NCBI GenBank assembly: GCA_051453625.1
Contig: JBOZIK010000001.1
Location: 175,465,228-175,529,227, forward strand
Length of the DNA: 64,000 nucleotides
Direction: 5' to 3'
DNA from: Welwitschia mirabilis
Lineage: Eukaryota > Gnetophyta > Gnetopsida > Welwitschiales
The notes under the pieces are model-generated. The model saw only the letters and a program-made list of their open reading frames with translations. It ran no database searches and was not told the origin of the DNA. Below, one piece after another: positions 1 to 10,839 of this stretch. Made by a program: the position numbers and the translations under genes. How positions within the stretch are numbered: the stretch's first letter is position 1; each line of letters opens with the position of its first letter.

Positions 1-769
1 AAAGGAATTTCACAACTACAAATCCATATAGTGTAGTACTTTGATTAACGAATATCAATATTACAAAAGTGTGGGTTTTTTTTGGATTAGTCAAAAAGGG
101 ATGTAAAGAGTTTTATTCATTTAGATTATATAGAAGATAGATCTTAGGGTTTACAAACAAATTTAATACTTCAAGGTTAAATAAAGAAATAATAGCTAGG
201 TGAATAAGTTTAAAAATTCCATTTTTGCTATAACTAGTCAACTCCTTAAAGTAGTTGATTAACCCCATTAATTATTGTCATTGAAGTCACTCGATTCTAT
301 TTCCTTCTAATCAATTTGATCTCTTTACATCATCTAGTCTCATCAACCTCATTTGAAATCTAGTTGACCACATTTGTTCCACATTGGATTGACCCATTTT
401 GACTTGGTCAATCCCTTATTAACTTGATATAAAAAATATATTTAACACAGGTTAGATTAACCTCTTTAAAATTAAGTCAATCCCTTAATAAATTGATTAG
501 ATAATTTTTTATACAAGTTCAATTAACTTCTCTAGCATCTATTTGATCCTTTAATAAATTAATTAGATAATTTTTAGTACAAGTTTAGTCAACCCCTCTA
601 GAATCTAGTAACTTCTTATGAATTTTATTACTTTTGAAGTTCATGTAAAGCTAGTGAAAAATGTTGAACTACTTTTGTCTTGTAAGAACTATAACTTATT
701 ATAATAATTGTGACATATTTCACTATACTACATATATTAGTTTGACATCAAATTAGTAAAAATAACTTA
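1..769 (-). mobile_element. 3' LTR of copia element E1 (cut by window edge)
   Basis: The right end aligns by eye with the right end of the copia C LTR (41210-41346): both share a stretch around 'ttagtttga..tcaa' and then meet a polypurine tract on the minus strand (revcomp of about 770-790 contains AAAGGAGAATA). Positions 230-620 carry repeated GTTGACC/GGTCAA-type motifs, as in the C LTRs. Because E1 reads on the minus strand, this low-coordinate LTR is its 3' LTR. Its far end lies outside the window, so length and target duplication cannot be checked. Confidence 0.6.
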
Positions 770-1150
770 AAAAAGTATTCTCCTTTAATATGGATGACAA
801 ACTATATTTGGTTATATAAAAACTTATTAAGATTATTACCGAAATCCCCCTCATGATATATCAATTAAAAAAAAAGAGTAAAGTATTATTTATTAAAATA
901 ATAAAATTTTTATTCGATACAAGCATGCATAATGTTTTTATAAAGATAAGAATTTGAAAATACAATTTGTAAAAAAAAATAGAACATTTATAACTTTTAA
1001 TTAAATGTAAGTTATACAACTAATATCAATTGATAAATTACAATTGGGTAATAAAAACCATGCTAAAAAATTCCAAAAATAAAGTTTTTATTTGATGCAT
1101 AGATTTTTTTCTTCCCCTTTTAACTTCCATGATAAGAAGAGAAAAGAAAA
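770..1150 (-). other. E1 3' non-coding region with polypurine tract
   Basis: AT-rich sequence between the 3' LTR and the extra ORF of E1. The only recognisable signal is the purine-rich minus-strand tract immediately beside the LTR (about 770-790), which fits the plus-strand primer site of a copia element. No coding potential is visible. Confidence 0.4.
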
Positions 1151-1159
1151 GAAATAATA

Positions 1160-2210
1160 ACAAAGTTAATATAATTCATTCTATTCTTTCTCCTTAGATT
1201 CTTCTTCAAAATTTGAGTCATCTTCTTCTTCCATTTCTATTGCCTTATACTAAGAAATACCATCTTTCTTAGAAGTATTTACAATTTCATATCCTGCTAT
1301 AATGCTATAATGAGTACCTACTGAATGTGACATGTATGTGAATCAAGCCTCTTTAAATACAAAAAAGTCTCTTCATGAGAGGTCTACTTTAGAGAATTAG
1401 AGGATTTCATTGACCCAAATAAAATATTCATTTGTAATAAAGTGATACACTCAATGGAAGATATGGTAGTTAAGGTCTCACATTTGGGGTGTATTTGGAT
1501 CCTAAAGTAGTAATAGATATTTCTAATTAGGATGAAATAAGGAATATCCTGAGTCTTATGGTACTTAAACTGAGAGTCCATATTCTTAAGAAGAATGATA
1601 GGTGCATCACTGGAGTGACATGTTCCCACCAAATACAAAAGATAGGTATAATAGCTTAAGGTCTCATTACGATAACTAGTAAGAGGTAAGAAGTTGTAGG
1701 TAAAAACTAAATGGAGAAAGAAATATTTGGGAATGAATGAGAAGTGGAAAGGATGGTTTTCACCAAATGAGTTTACATAGAACTCCTTAGGAACTTTCAT
1801 CTTATCCTTCACAGATTTACTTAATGGTCAAAACTCCTCATAATCTCCTATAAGCATATTTATGAGAAAAGCTATTAGATCTAAGATAACTCTTATTCTC
1901 TTTCCCAAACAAGTGTTAAAAGGGTAGAAGAATCCACATCATAAGAAGCATTATAATAAAANNNNNNNNNNNNNNNNNNNNNNNNNNNNNNNNNNNNNCA
2001 AGAAAATAAGAGAGATTTAAATTGTTAAGTAATCTTATCCTCTCCCTATGTTCTATAATTTCTCCTAAATCTACTAGCATCTATTGATAGATAGGTTTCC
2101 TTTCAAACTTCTCATAAAATCTATCCAAGGCTTCATCTATTATTTTAAATAAAAATATCCTAGAATTATCCCTAATCTTCTAAAGAGTCCTTCTATCATG
2201 GAGACACATA
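1160..2210 (-). pseudogene. E1 extra ORF: plant-mobile-domain-like / 'putative plant transposon protein' remnant
   Basis: A decayed ORF downstream of pol in the same orientation as E1. From about 2200 downward it reads an N-terminal segment containing DEALDRFYEKFERKP and then LGEIIEHRERIRLLNNL, interrupted by a 37-N gap. The open part at 1812-1384 (142 codons) contains FLPLTSYRNETLSYYTYLLY followed by a hydrophobic stretch, the layout I associate with the plant transposon-protein family related to PMD/PF20167. Past 1384 the frame becomes acidic (EEDDSNFEEESKEKE), like the acidic tails of such proteins. The role in the element is unknown. The family assignment is from memory and needs a profile search; reading-frame conservation around stops is what I see directly. 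Confidence 0.5.
1962..1998. other. Assembly gap (37 N)
   Basis: Run of N inside the extra ORF of E1. The coding signal continues on both sides in the same orientation, so the gap is probably short in reality as well. Confidence 0.95.
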
Positions 2211-2680
2211 ACACTTGCTGAAGAGTAAAGAAGGAGAAAGAAAACTGAAAAGATCTAAAGGAGATAAGTAGATAGGTGGAAATGAGGTAGGTAGTATTTT
2301 AAAAATATTTTATAAAGGGGAAAAAATATAATAAATTTAAGAAAAAATTAGGTCCACTACCTTTTTCCCATGCCTAATCCTAGAGATCCAATTGACTAGA
2401 TTATGGTCTAGACAACTAATCAAGACATGGGTTAAAAATCAACTAGGACTATAGTCTAGTCAACTCGAGTTATTTTAGTTTTCTGAAAAATGAGTCTAGA
2501 TGACTAGATTAAATTCTAATAGAAGAGTTTAGGTAACTAGGTTAAATTATAATAAACCAGACTTGTCTAGATCTAGTCGATTTAAAATCTAGCCAACTAC
2601 CTTGCTTTCAGTTGGATTATGGAGAAACAACCCTCATTCATAATAAAGACTTAAAAAATGATTAAAGTTTAGAGTTTTAT
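2211..2680 (-). repeat. E1 spacer between pol and extra ORF, with GTTGAC/CTAGTC motif array
   Basis: Between about 2370 and 2600 short motifs such as 'gttgactag', 'tagtcaac', 'ctagacaac' recur every 25-40 bases on both strands. Copia C has the same kind of motifs at 42199-42275, also just downstream of pol. No ORF is visible. The motif resembles the LTR motif array of the same elements. Confidence 0.45.
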
Positions 2681-4330
2681 AAAGGTATCAGACAACTATT
2701 TATTAGTGCTTATAAAATTTATGAAAAATTTACCTTTTTTTACTTGGTCTCTAAGAAAATGATATCTAAGTCCAATATGTTTAATATGAGAATGTTGAAT
2801 AGGATTTTTTGAGATATTAATTACACTTCTATTATTTCAAAATTTATGTACCTTATCATAGTTAACTCAAAAGTCTTTAAGCATTTCTTTCATTCATAAA
2901 AGATGGATAGAATAAATTCTTATTGCTATGTATTTTGCTTTTACTGTGAAAAGAGAAATAGGATTTTACCTCTTACTTGCCCATTCTACCAAGCATGATC
3001 ATAGAAAGAAGCAATTTTCACTATTTTTTTAATCATATTTACATATAACCTAGTCCACACCACTAAAACCTATAAGTTCAAAAGTAGTTCCTCTGGTATA
3101 CCATAGCCCATAGTCACTTATACCTTTTATATAACTTATGATTCTTTTAATAGCTTTGAGGTATGATTCCTTTGGTTTAATATGATATCTTGTACATATA
3201 ATAATACTAAAAATTATGTTAGGTCTACTATTAGTTAAATACAATAAATGCCCTATTATTCTTCTATAAATTTCTTGATCTAATGATTTATCATGATTAT
3301 CAAAACTGATCTTACACAAAGTTTACATATAAGTGTTAGTTAATTTTGCATTTTTAAGTTCAAATTGCTTAATCAACTCTTTTGAGTATTTTTATTGAGA
3401 GATGAAAATATTGTATTTTATTCATTTAATTTGTAGATTAAAAAACATGCTTATCTTAATAAGAATACCTATCACAAAGTGTGTTGTCATAATATTAGCA
3501 AACTCTTTTGAGAGATCTTCCTTTAAGGATTTAAAATCATATCATTAAAATAGATTTGAATGATAATAAAGTCTTGCTTAAGTTCTTGATAAAGAGTTTT
3601 TATTCACTTCTTCATAGGTATAACCCTTTTCTTTAAGAAACATTATTAGTTTTCATACTAAGCCCTAGATGCTTGTTTTAAACCATACAAACCCTTTTTA
3701 TGTCTATACACATGGTTTCATTATGCAAATCTATAAATCCTTATGATTGCTTCACATACACTTCTTTGTTGAGGATTCCATTAAAAAAGGAATTTTTCAT
3801 GTCCATTTCAAAACCTTTAACATTTTTAAAGGTTTCCTAGGAGAGAATCATTCTGATGCTATCTAGTCTTGTCAAAGGAGTAAATATGTCTTTCACATCT
3901 ATCCCTTCAATTTGATTGTAGCCTTGAACCACTAATATAACATTATTCTTAATTACATTATTGTGGTCATTACATTTGCTCTTAAAAATTGATTTTATTT
4001 TAATTACTTTCTGATCTTTTGGTCCTTCTACTAATTTCCAAATATCATTTATTTTAAATTATTCTAATTCTTTTTGCATTATTAATATCCATTATTTATG
4101 AGTTTCAGCCTCTTCAGACTTCTTAGGTTCAATTTGAGATAAATAAGAGTTATAGGCATAAAAATTTTTAAGAGATTTTTTTATGTGTATTTTTAAGCTT
4201 CAATCTCAAATCACTAAATCAAAAGGGTGATATTTTAGTTCTTTGAATTTTTTAAAGTAACTTCTTAAGTTTTCTTCTTCTCTTCCATTTGTTACTTTCT
4301 TAATAATAGACATATTTGAGATAAGATTTT
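2680..4330 (-). pseudogene. E1 copia reverse transcriptase and RNase H (decayed)
   Basis: The minus strand reads the 3' half of a Ty1/copia polyprotein. The block 3319-3050 is open and contains IYRRIIGHLLYLTNSRPNI and KAIKRIISYIKG, the classic segment joining copia RT to RNase H. Lower down, SIHLLWMKE and RYHFLRDQVKKG mark the RNase H end near 2680, where the usual DIFTKPL tail is DTFIKL-stop. The RT catalytic box YVDD is YFND at 3541-3552, so the first catalytic aspartate is lost. Frames change several times and stops are frequent. It is a non-functional remnant, downstream of and continuous with the E1 integrase. Confidence 0.85.
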
Positions 4331-5380
4331 CTTCACCACTTAAAAGTAGAGGTTTGGTATTAAAGTTATCTATTTGCACATTTATAGACTTTTCTACTAT
4401 TAGACTTCATTTGTTGAATACTTGATAAGCTCTACTCTAGTTTAGTATCATAGTAAAATTACTTTATTAGTGTTAGACACAAATTTTTTTAAATGTCCTA
4501 TATCTTTTAAGATAAAGCATTTACTTCCAAAACATTAAAATAGGATTCATTTAGATTTCTTCCTTTCTAATGCTTATAAGGTGTTTTATCCATACCTAGT
4601 CTTAGATAAACTCTACTAATAATGTAGCATGTAGTAGTTACTACTTGAGCCCAAAATGTTTTAAGTTTTTCTTTATCATTTGGCATTGTTCTTACATCTC
4701 TTAAAGGACCTAGTTTTTTCTTTCTATAATTCCATTATGTTATGAAGTCATTATTGCTAAAACTTGATGTTCTATACTATTTTCCATACAATATTTCTCA
4801 AAATAATGATTTTAAAATTGCCCTTCATAATTGCTTCTAATTTATTTAATGGTGTATCCCTTATCTTTTAGATTTTATTATAGATTTCAACACAACTTCT
4901 AAAAGTTTTAACCTTGTTTTCTAAGAAGGAAATCCAAGTTAATCTAGAGAAGTCATCCACCATTGTCAGAAAATATTATTTTCCTTCTATACTTTTAGTT
5001 TGGGTAGGTCACACTAAGTCCATGTTAATGACTTCAAAGGCCATTATTATAGAAATAAAGGTTTTACACTCATGGAAGTTTCTAGCCTTTTTTTTTTTTT
5101 TTTTTTGGCATGCATCACATAACCCATGTTTATTAATATTGATCTTAGGAATTCCTTTTATAATTTTCTTTTTAATGATGATTTTAAAATAATCATAGTT
5201 TACATGTCCTAACCATTGTTGTCATAACCTTTGTTGGCTTATGTGAGAAAAATATTAAATAGAAGACAGTTAATTAATACTATAAACATTATCTATTCTG
5301 TCTGCTTTAAGAAAAACTTCATTTGTTTTATGATATCTAACTTAATATTTTTAACTATCAAAAATAAATTTATTACTTTA
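4331..5380 (-). pseudogene. E1 copia integrase (decayed)
   Basis: The minus strand reads the copia GAG-pre-integrase and integrase core. The zinc-binding end CDAC-Q lies near 5100-5125 beside a long poly-T. MDLV-PTQTKS (about 5010-5030) carries the first catalytic aspartate. The second catalytic motif SDHGGEF is SNYEGQF, with the Asp codon changed to AAT at 4830-4832. NGIIERKN near 4720 keeps the catalytic Glu. The distal part, ending near 4330, reads DKE-LK-FWAQVV and ACYIINR-like sequence. Two of three DDE residues survive. Stops and frameshifts make it inactive. Confidence 0.8.
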
Positions 5381-5620
5381 ACTAAGCAAATTATATTTAA
5401 GACCATTCACATATAAACTTCATTAATTTTAGGCATATTATCTCCATTGATGCTTTCAATGTTTTTAATTTTAGCTTGTTCATTATCATCAAATATTAAT
5501 TCTCCTCTATTAAATTGTCTAAGTGTTAAAATATTGATTTCTAATCTATCATGTATCGAGAATATTCACTAGCCAAATAATAATAGTTTTCATTTAATAC
5601 CTTAAATGCTACTTAGATTA
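5381..5620 (-). pseudogene. E1 copia aspartic protease (decayed)
   Basis: The minus strand near 5580-5545 reads YYLASEYSRYMID where copia proteases have WYLDSGCSRHMTG. The catalytic DSG is therefore ASE (Asp codon changed at 5571-5573) and the following Cys is Tyr. Downstream, a NIESI-GDN-PKINEV-like segment and the YNLL junction to GAG-pre-integrase follow, matching the same junction in copia C at 45530-45690. Inactive. Confidence 0.7.
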
Positions 5621-5769
5621 ATAGGCTTTTAAAATTATTAGCCCTTATTAACTTAGTTCTTTTGGATTATTATCGTAGATAATTTTTAGAAATAAATTTA
5701 AATAGAAAGATACTAGTAAGATCTAAAAATAACATTATATTTTAAAATTTTCAAACTAATTTTAGATGA

Positions 5770-7245
5770 CCTAACTTTTTATAGGTAATTTTTGAAATAG
5801 AATTGTTTTGCCATATTGCCTTATCTAAATGATTAGGTGGTTTTGTGGAGGTAAAATCAATACTCCTCTTGTCATGGACTAGTTTTTGTACTTTAAGCAT
5901 CTATCCTAATTTATTAAAACTATTTAAAAATTTATTTACAAAATGAGACAAGATTTTTACTTCTTTAATTATTTCAATGTTCTCTATTTAGATCATCTCA
6001 TATTTATCCTACAACACTTCCTTTTCCCTATTAAGATCCTTTACTATTTTATTTAATTCATTGATATAATTTTTTAGCTTTTCACATTCTGAGTATAGCT
6101 CTTGAAAGGTGTTCTCTAGATCCTTTTGACCTTCTTCTATAAGGTCTAATCCATTTAGTTTAGTTTAATAAAGACTATCTTTCAGGGAAGGTACTATTTC
6201 CATGAAGGAGAATCTCTTATCTCCATATGTTTCTTGACTAGGGCTATTATCTTCTTCCTCATCTATATTATCCTAAGTGGTAATGAATGATAACTTTTTG
6301 GATTTTCTTTGATCTCTTCTATTATTAGGACATTTGTTTGTAACATGTTCATATCCTTTTTAGGTATAGCACTAGAACTCCTTTCCTTTTTTTCAATCTC
6401 TTCTTAGCTTAGACTGATCCCTTTTTGATTCCTTGCTCAATTTATCATTTTTTCCCTCCTACATAAGAATTTTTTAAACCTTCTTACTAATAGTGTAATC
6501 TCATCCGCACTAAGTTCTTCATCTAATCTTTCAAATCTGAAATCCTCCTATGCACTTTTTAATGTAAGACATTTCTTATTATATTTTATATAATTTTAAC
6601 TCATAAGTTTGAAGATTACCTTATAGTTCATCCAAGGCTATTTAGTTGATGTTCTTACTTTTCCAGATGGTAGTGACCTTTGGCATAAAATTCTTTAGAA
6701 GAGATCTTAGAATTTTTGTATCACTTTTACTTGTTCATCTTTTCTTCTAATCTTGCCATTAATTTTACTATATATATTAGTTTGGTAAAGAACTCTTGTA
6801 GAGTTTCTTCTTCTTTCATGTAAATATCTTTAAACTTCAAGATAAGAATATATAACTTTCATTGCTTTATGGTGGATTTTCCTTTATAAGATATTTTAAT
6901 AATGTCCTAAGTTTTCTTGGAATGTTTGCAATTAATAATCATCTTAAATTTATCTATACAAAATATAGAAAAAATAGCATTAAGAGCATAGTCATCTATA
7001 GTTTCTTTAGCCTTATCAGTGGGGGGTTCATTAGTCTCAAGGTTTCTCAAAAATAATGGTGGTATCATTCCTATCAGTTTTTGTTATTATGGGCATGGGC
7101 ATAACATATTCATTGTAGATAACCTCCTCTATGACTAGATCAAGAGACCTAAGAAATATTTTCATTTGATCTTCTAGTAAGCATAGTTGGTTTCATCAAA
7201 CATAGGTGGTCTTTTGATTAAGAGGCCATCAAGAGGATTACTCAT
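5770..7245 (-). pseudogene. E1 copia gag (decayed)
   Basis: The start is placed at the ATG complementary to 7243-7245, which reads MSNPLDGLLIKRPPMFDETN and then YAY-KIKMKIFLRS, the usual copia gag N-terminus ending in an S-Y-W-K-like motif (the Trp is a stop here). The ATG lies about 50 bases inside the PBS, as expected. A CCHC knuckle lies near 6380-6330 (C-Y-T-stop-KGYEHVTNKC), with the second cysteine position lost. The segment between (6100-6800) codes for a charged region typical of gag. Numerous stops; inactive. Confidence 0.75.
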
Positions 7246-7293
7246 AGCTAGGTTTTAGGAGTCAAGAACAATTAGGATCTACAACTAATTTAA

Positions 7294-7311
7294 CCTTATT
7301 AAAATACCAAA
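7294..7311 (-). other. E1 primer-binding site
   Basis: The minus strand reads TTGGTATTTTAATAAGG directly downstream of the 5' LTR. This is a decayed version of the initiator-Met tRNA complement TTGGTATCAGAGC and sits in the same position as the better preserved PBS of copia C (46581-46591). Confidence 0.65.
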
Positions 7312-7765
7312 TAAAGGATTTAGAATCCTAAACGGGGTTGAATAGAATTTATATTATAAAATTTACCCTTTAAAATTTATATCAACAATATTTGAGCATT
7401 CGAATTAAGAACCTAACTTCTATCAAATGAGATTAAATAACACGAAAATAACTAAAAATAGAAAATATCAAAGAAGATCACTAAGTGCAATGATTTATAA
7501 TGGTTTAAAGAAATCCTCTACTCCACTTTTGATAATTAAATTCAATTCTAAGTTCATCCCGATAACTGTTACTTTCTTCTTAGATTTCTTAGATTAATTT
7601 ATAACATTTAAAAATCGAATTTTTAAAGCTAAGTCTCAATCCTTATAGAGCAAAGATTTTGATGTAAATAGTGTACCTGAATGCCTTTCATCCACTAGAT
7701 CTAAAGTACAATAAAGTTTATAAGTGTAAGTTCATATAGTAAAACTTAAGATTTTTTGTTTTCTC
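7312..7765 (-). mobile_element. 5' LTR of E1, truncated
   Basis: Starts at the PBS with 'taaaggatttagaatccta', which aligns with the start of the copia C LTR ('tgataggatcgagaaccct'). It continues with a shared block around 7495-7660 ('ttataatggttta...gctaagtctcaa'). Only about 450 bp are present against about 1.3 kb in C. Homology stops near 7765, where the 5' untranslated region of gypsy G1 begins, so the LTR was cut by that rearrangement or by a deletion. Confidence 0.6.
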
Positions 7766-8197
7766 AAAAACTAGGATTTCCTTATCATCCACTTTGTCAT
7801 TCAGACAACTTAGCAAACGACTATTAGTTTTTATTATGTATTATTTTATGATTTTGTTTTTCTGTGTTTTTTGTTTTTTGGTATTTTATGTCTTTTATCA
7901 TCTAGGTACGTTATTTGGATAACCATACATATGACATTTACAAAAATAGAGTTGAACATTCTAAGACATGGTAAAGTCTAGTAAAAAATGAAATATCAAA
8001 TAGAGCAGTTATTGATTAAAGAAAACATCTAAGAAGATTTGATCAACTATGAAATAAACCAATGTACATAGACCATAGGTATGCAAAATATTCTAAGAGT
8101 TGAGCAAGATAAATTTTCTACATTTATTATTTTTAAATTTTATTTTTTTAAAGAAAATTTTTGAAGATAAATTTTAAAATAAAATTGTTTTATTACA
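7766..8197 (+). other. G1 5' untranslated region (5'-truncated)
   Basis: The segment 7780-7930 matches, by eye, the inverted sequence at 21560-22110 (5' leader of G2): T-rich runs with palindrome-like motifs such as 'cattcagacaac' and 'tcatctagg'. No LTR or PBS precedes it, so G1 has lost its 5' LTR. Nothing coding is seen. Confidence 0.55.
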
Positions 8198-9960
8198 ATG
8201 TCGAATTCTATGCAAAAATAAAGACATGCTTCTCTACCTAATCCCCCTATTAGGATTGGAAATTTCACTATACCTGTAAATCCAAATGCTAATGTTACTC
8301 TAAAAAAACTAATTGCAAATAAGAATCATAAAGTTTAAAATCCTTTTTACCTTCCTCATGATAATGATGCCAAGTTAAGAAATCTAAATACTTATCATAT
8401 TTTTAATGAAGCAAATGATAAAAATCCCCTCCAACATATAGTTGACATTGATCAATTAGTGCTTACTTATAGAAATGTTAAAAAATAAATTAGTAATCAT
8501 ACTTGCATGGTTCTCTTTTCCATCACTTTAAAACGAAAAGTAAAATTATAGTTATGAACTATTTCACATGAACAATTAAAAATATGAAACCAAGTTCAAG
8601 AAGCATTTATTAAAAGATTTATGAATGAAACAACAATAAAAAGAAATAAATAGGTAATAAATTACCAATAACAACCTAATGAATATTATGCCTCCACTTA
8701 TGAATGATTTTTTATTATAATACATTCTAATCCTATAGATGCATTTACTTAAAAAGAATTACTAGATTATTTTTATACTGAACTTAATATCCAAATCAAA
8801 CAACTTGTAGATTTTTCATATAGAGAAAATTTAATGAACCTTACATTAACAAATGCATGGTGATTATTGAAAAAGCTAGTAGAATTAATTCAAACATGGG
8901 TTAAATCAATATCTAAAGAAAATCATATAATAAGACAAATCATAAAATATCTTAAAGAAGTAAAACAAGAAAATGAGGGAGTAAAAATAGAAAAAGAAAC
9001 AATAAATGTTATTAAGGATTTCACAACAATGTTAAAAAAGTACACTCAAATGATTTTAGATACAAAAGTGAAAAATAAAAAAAGTGTAGTTTTATCTTAT
9101 GATTTATGCGAAGACAACTATCATGAAACTAAAGAATATCCTTTATTACTAACTTACAAAGACAAGATTTATGAAGAGGTATGTGCATCCAATCAAAAGT
9201 ATTCAAACTTTAGTACCTAAATTCAAAACCAAAATCAAAATCAATTTCAACATAGGATGAATGGAAAACCTAATTTTTAATCTTTTGAGAACAAATCAAG
9301 AACTTTCAAGTAAATCATTTAAATTTTCAATCATTAAGGAATAGATTTAAGAATGTTAACTTTTAAACAAACAACTCACCAATCAAGTAACTTAAAATGT
9401 CAAGAAAGAATATCAAATTCTCAAAATCAAAATGGTCAACTTATGAATTAAGAAAACCTCAAGAGAAGACAAATTCAAACAATAAAAACATTATTAATAT
9501 TCTTTAATAACCTATTCTGATAAATCAAGGATCATAAGGATTACTTACACTACAACATTTACCAAATCCTAATGAATTAAGAAAAGATTGTAAGATTATT
9601 GTAAAAAATGGAAATGAAACAAGACCTTTACTCATGAGACTTTAAATTTCCAACACGATAAAATTGATAATGAAGAAGAGGATGTTGAAATATTAAGAAA
9701 TCATACTTTTCATTTCTTTAAGTGATAAGCTTAATAAGAAAAATTCTTCTCAAGATAAAGGTGAAAACCCTACTACCTCTTAGCTTAATATATTAAATAC
9801 CAATCCTACCTTTGATGATCATCTTAAATTCTTAATAAAAAATGTAAGCATAAATTTATTATTTTAAAAACTCTTGTAGGAAAATCCTAAATATTCTAAG
9901 TTACAGAAGAATTTAATTAGAAGGAAATAAAAATAAACCATACTAGTGAAGTCTTCTTAG
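8198..9960 (+). pseudogene. G1 Athila-like gypsy gag (decayed)
   Basis: The start is placed at ATG 8198. The frame reads PVNPNANVTLKKLIANKN and, near 8740-8870, AFT-KELLDYFYTELN followed by FSYRENLMNLTLTNAW, matching the gag core of Athila/Tat elements (FYNGL...GGALMNKT...AY). An open stretch follows at 8867-9220 (KKLVELIQTWVKSI onward), largely charged. Near 9790-9900 NPTFDDHLKFLIKNVSINL parallels the segment of G2 gag at about 19920 (NPNFDEHLKALIQDVNINL). Stops occur mainly as TAA/TAG for Gln. Non-functional; it leads into protease. Confidence 0.8.
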
Positions 9961-9989
9961 TCTAATATATAACTAACTTAGTTTTGCAA

Positions 9990-10417
9990 AAATGTTCAAA
10001 ATTTAACGATCTAAGGTAGTAATAATTAGTGTCATATTAGAAGAAAATAAAATAATAAATAAATCTTTAATTGGTGTAGGAGTAAATGGTAATATTATGC
10101 CTTTACACATTTATCAACAACTTCGTTTGGAAAGTAGATATGAGCCTACCCGCATCACCTTAGTATTAGCAAATACATCAATGAATCTACTTTTAGGAAT
10201 AATAAAATATTTCATGATACAAATTGAAGAAGAATTATATCCAATAGATGTGGTTGTGATTAAAGTTGAGCATAATGAAGGTTATCCACTACTTATAGGT
10301 ATAACATTTTGTGTAATAGCCCATCATATTATTAATATAAGAACTAAAATGATGATATATCACTTAGGAAATAAAAACTTTACAATTAAAATTTTTAATA
10401 CTACTAAAAAAACCTAG
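9990..10417 (+). pseudogene. G1 gypsy aspartic protease (decayed)
   Basis: Upstream frame ISVILEENKIINKSLIGVGV and then an open block at 10097-10417 starting MPLHIYQQLRLESRYEPTRI, with GIIKYFMIQIEEELYPIDVV and GYPLLIGITF. These correspond in order to Athila-type retropepsin blocks (LIDLGASVN-MP, then TLQLADRS, PVDFVVLD, PLILGRPFL). The catalytic DLG region is altered: it reads LIGVGVN with the Asp and probably two codons missing. The block ends at a stop at about 10415. Confidence 0.75.
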
Positions 10418-10839
10418 GTAATGAGATAAACAAACGAGGCAGAATTAAGCTAACACTAGTTTTACAGCATCATCCACTTAGAGAGAGATGGTTAATGCTT
10501 CATAAGCCTATCTTATTTGATGATCCACTTGAAGTAGAAAACTTGAAAGATTTTAATGATAATCAACTCAACTATGAGTAGTTAGGAACTAACTATTTTG
10601 ATTAGGAAACTAAAAAACCCAAAATTATAATTTATAAAAAAGTCCAACGTCTAAAAATAATTAATATTTTATATTTTAAAGAATATCATCCATAATAATC
10701 ATTTGGATAATAATCTAAGGTCATAGTAATCTTTGATAAAAATTTAATAGAAACTAAAAATCTAAATTTAAATTTCAAACCCTTACCCAATGAACTAAAA
10801 TATATCTTTTTGTGTAATGATAAAAATAAACTATTGATA

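Noticed and set aside
5085-5107. Poly-T run as a LINE or processed-pseudogene tail
   Set aside because: It interrupts the E1 integrase zinc region and has no LINE coding sequence or target duplication beside it; probably slippage expansion.
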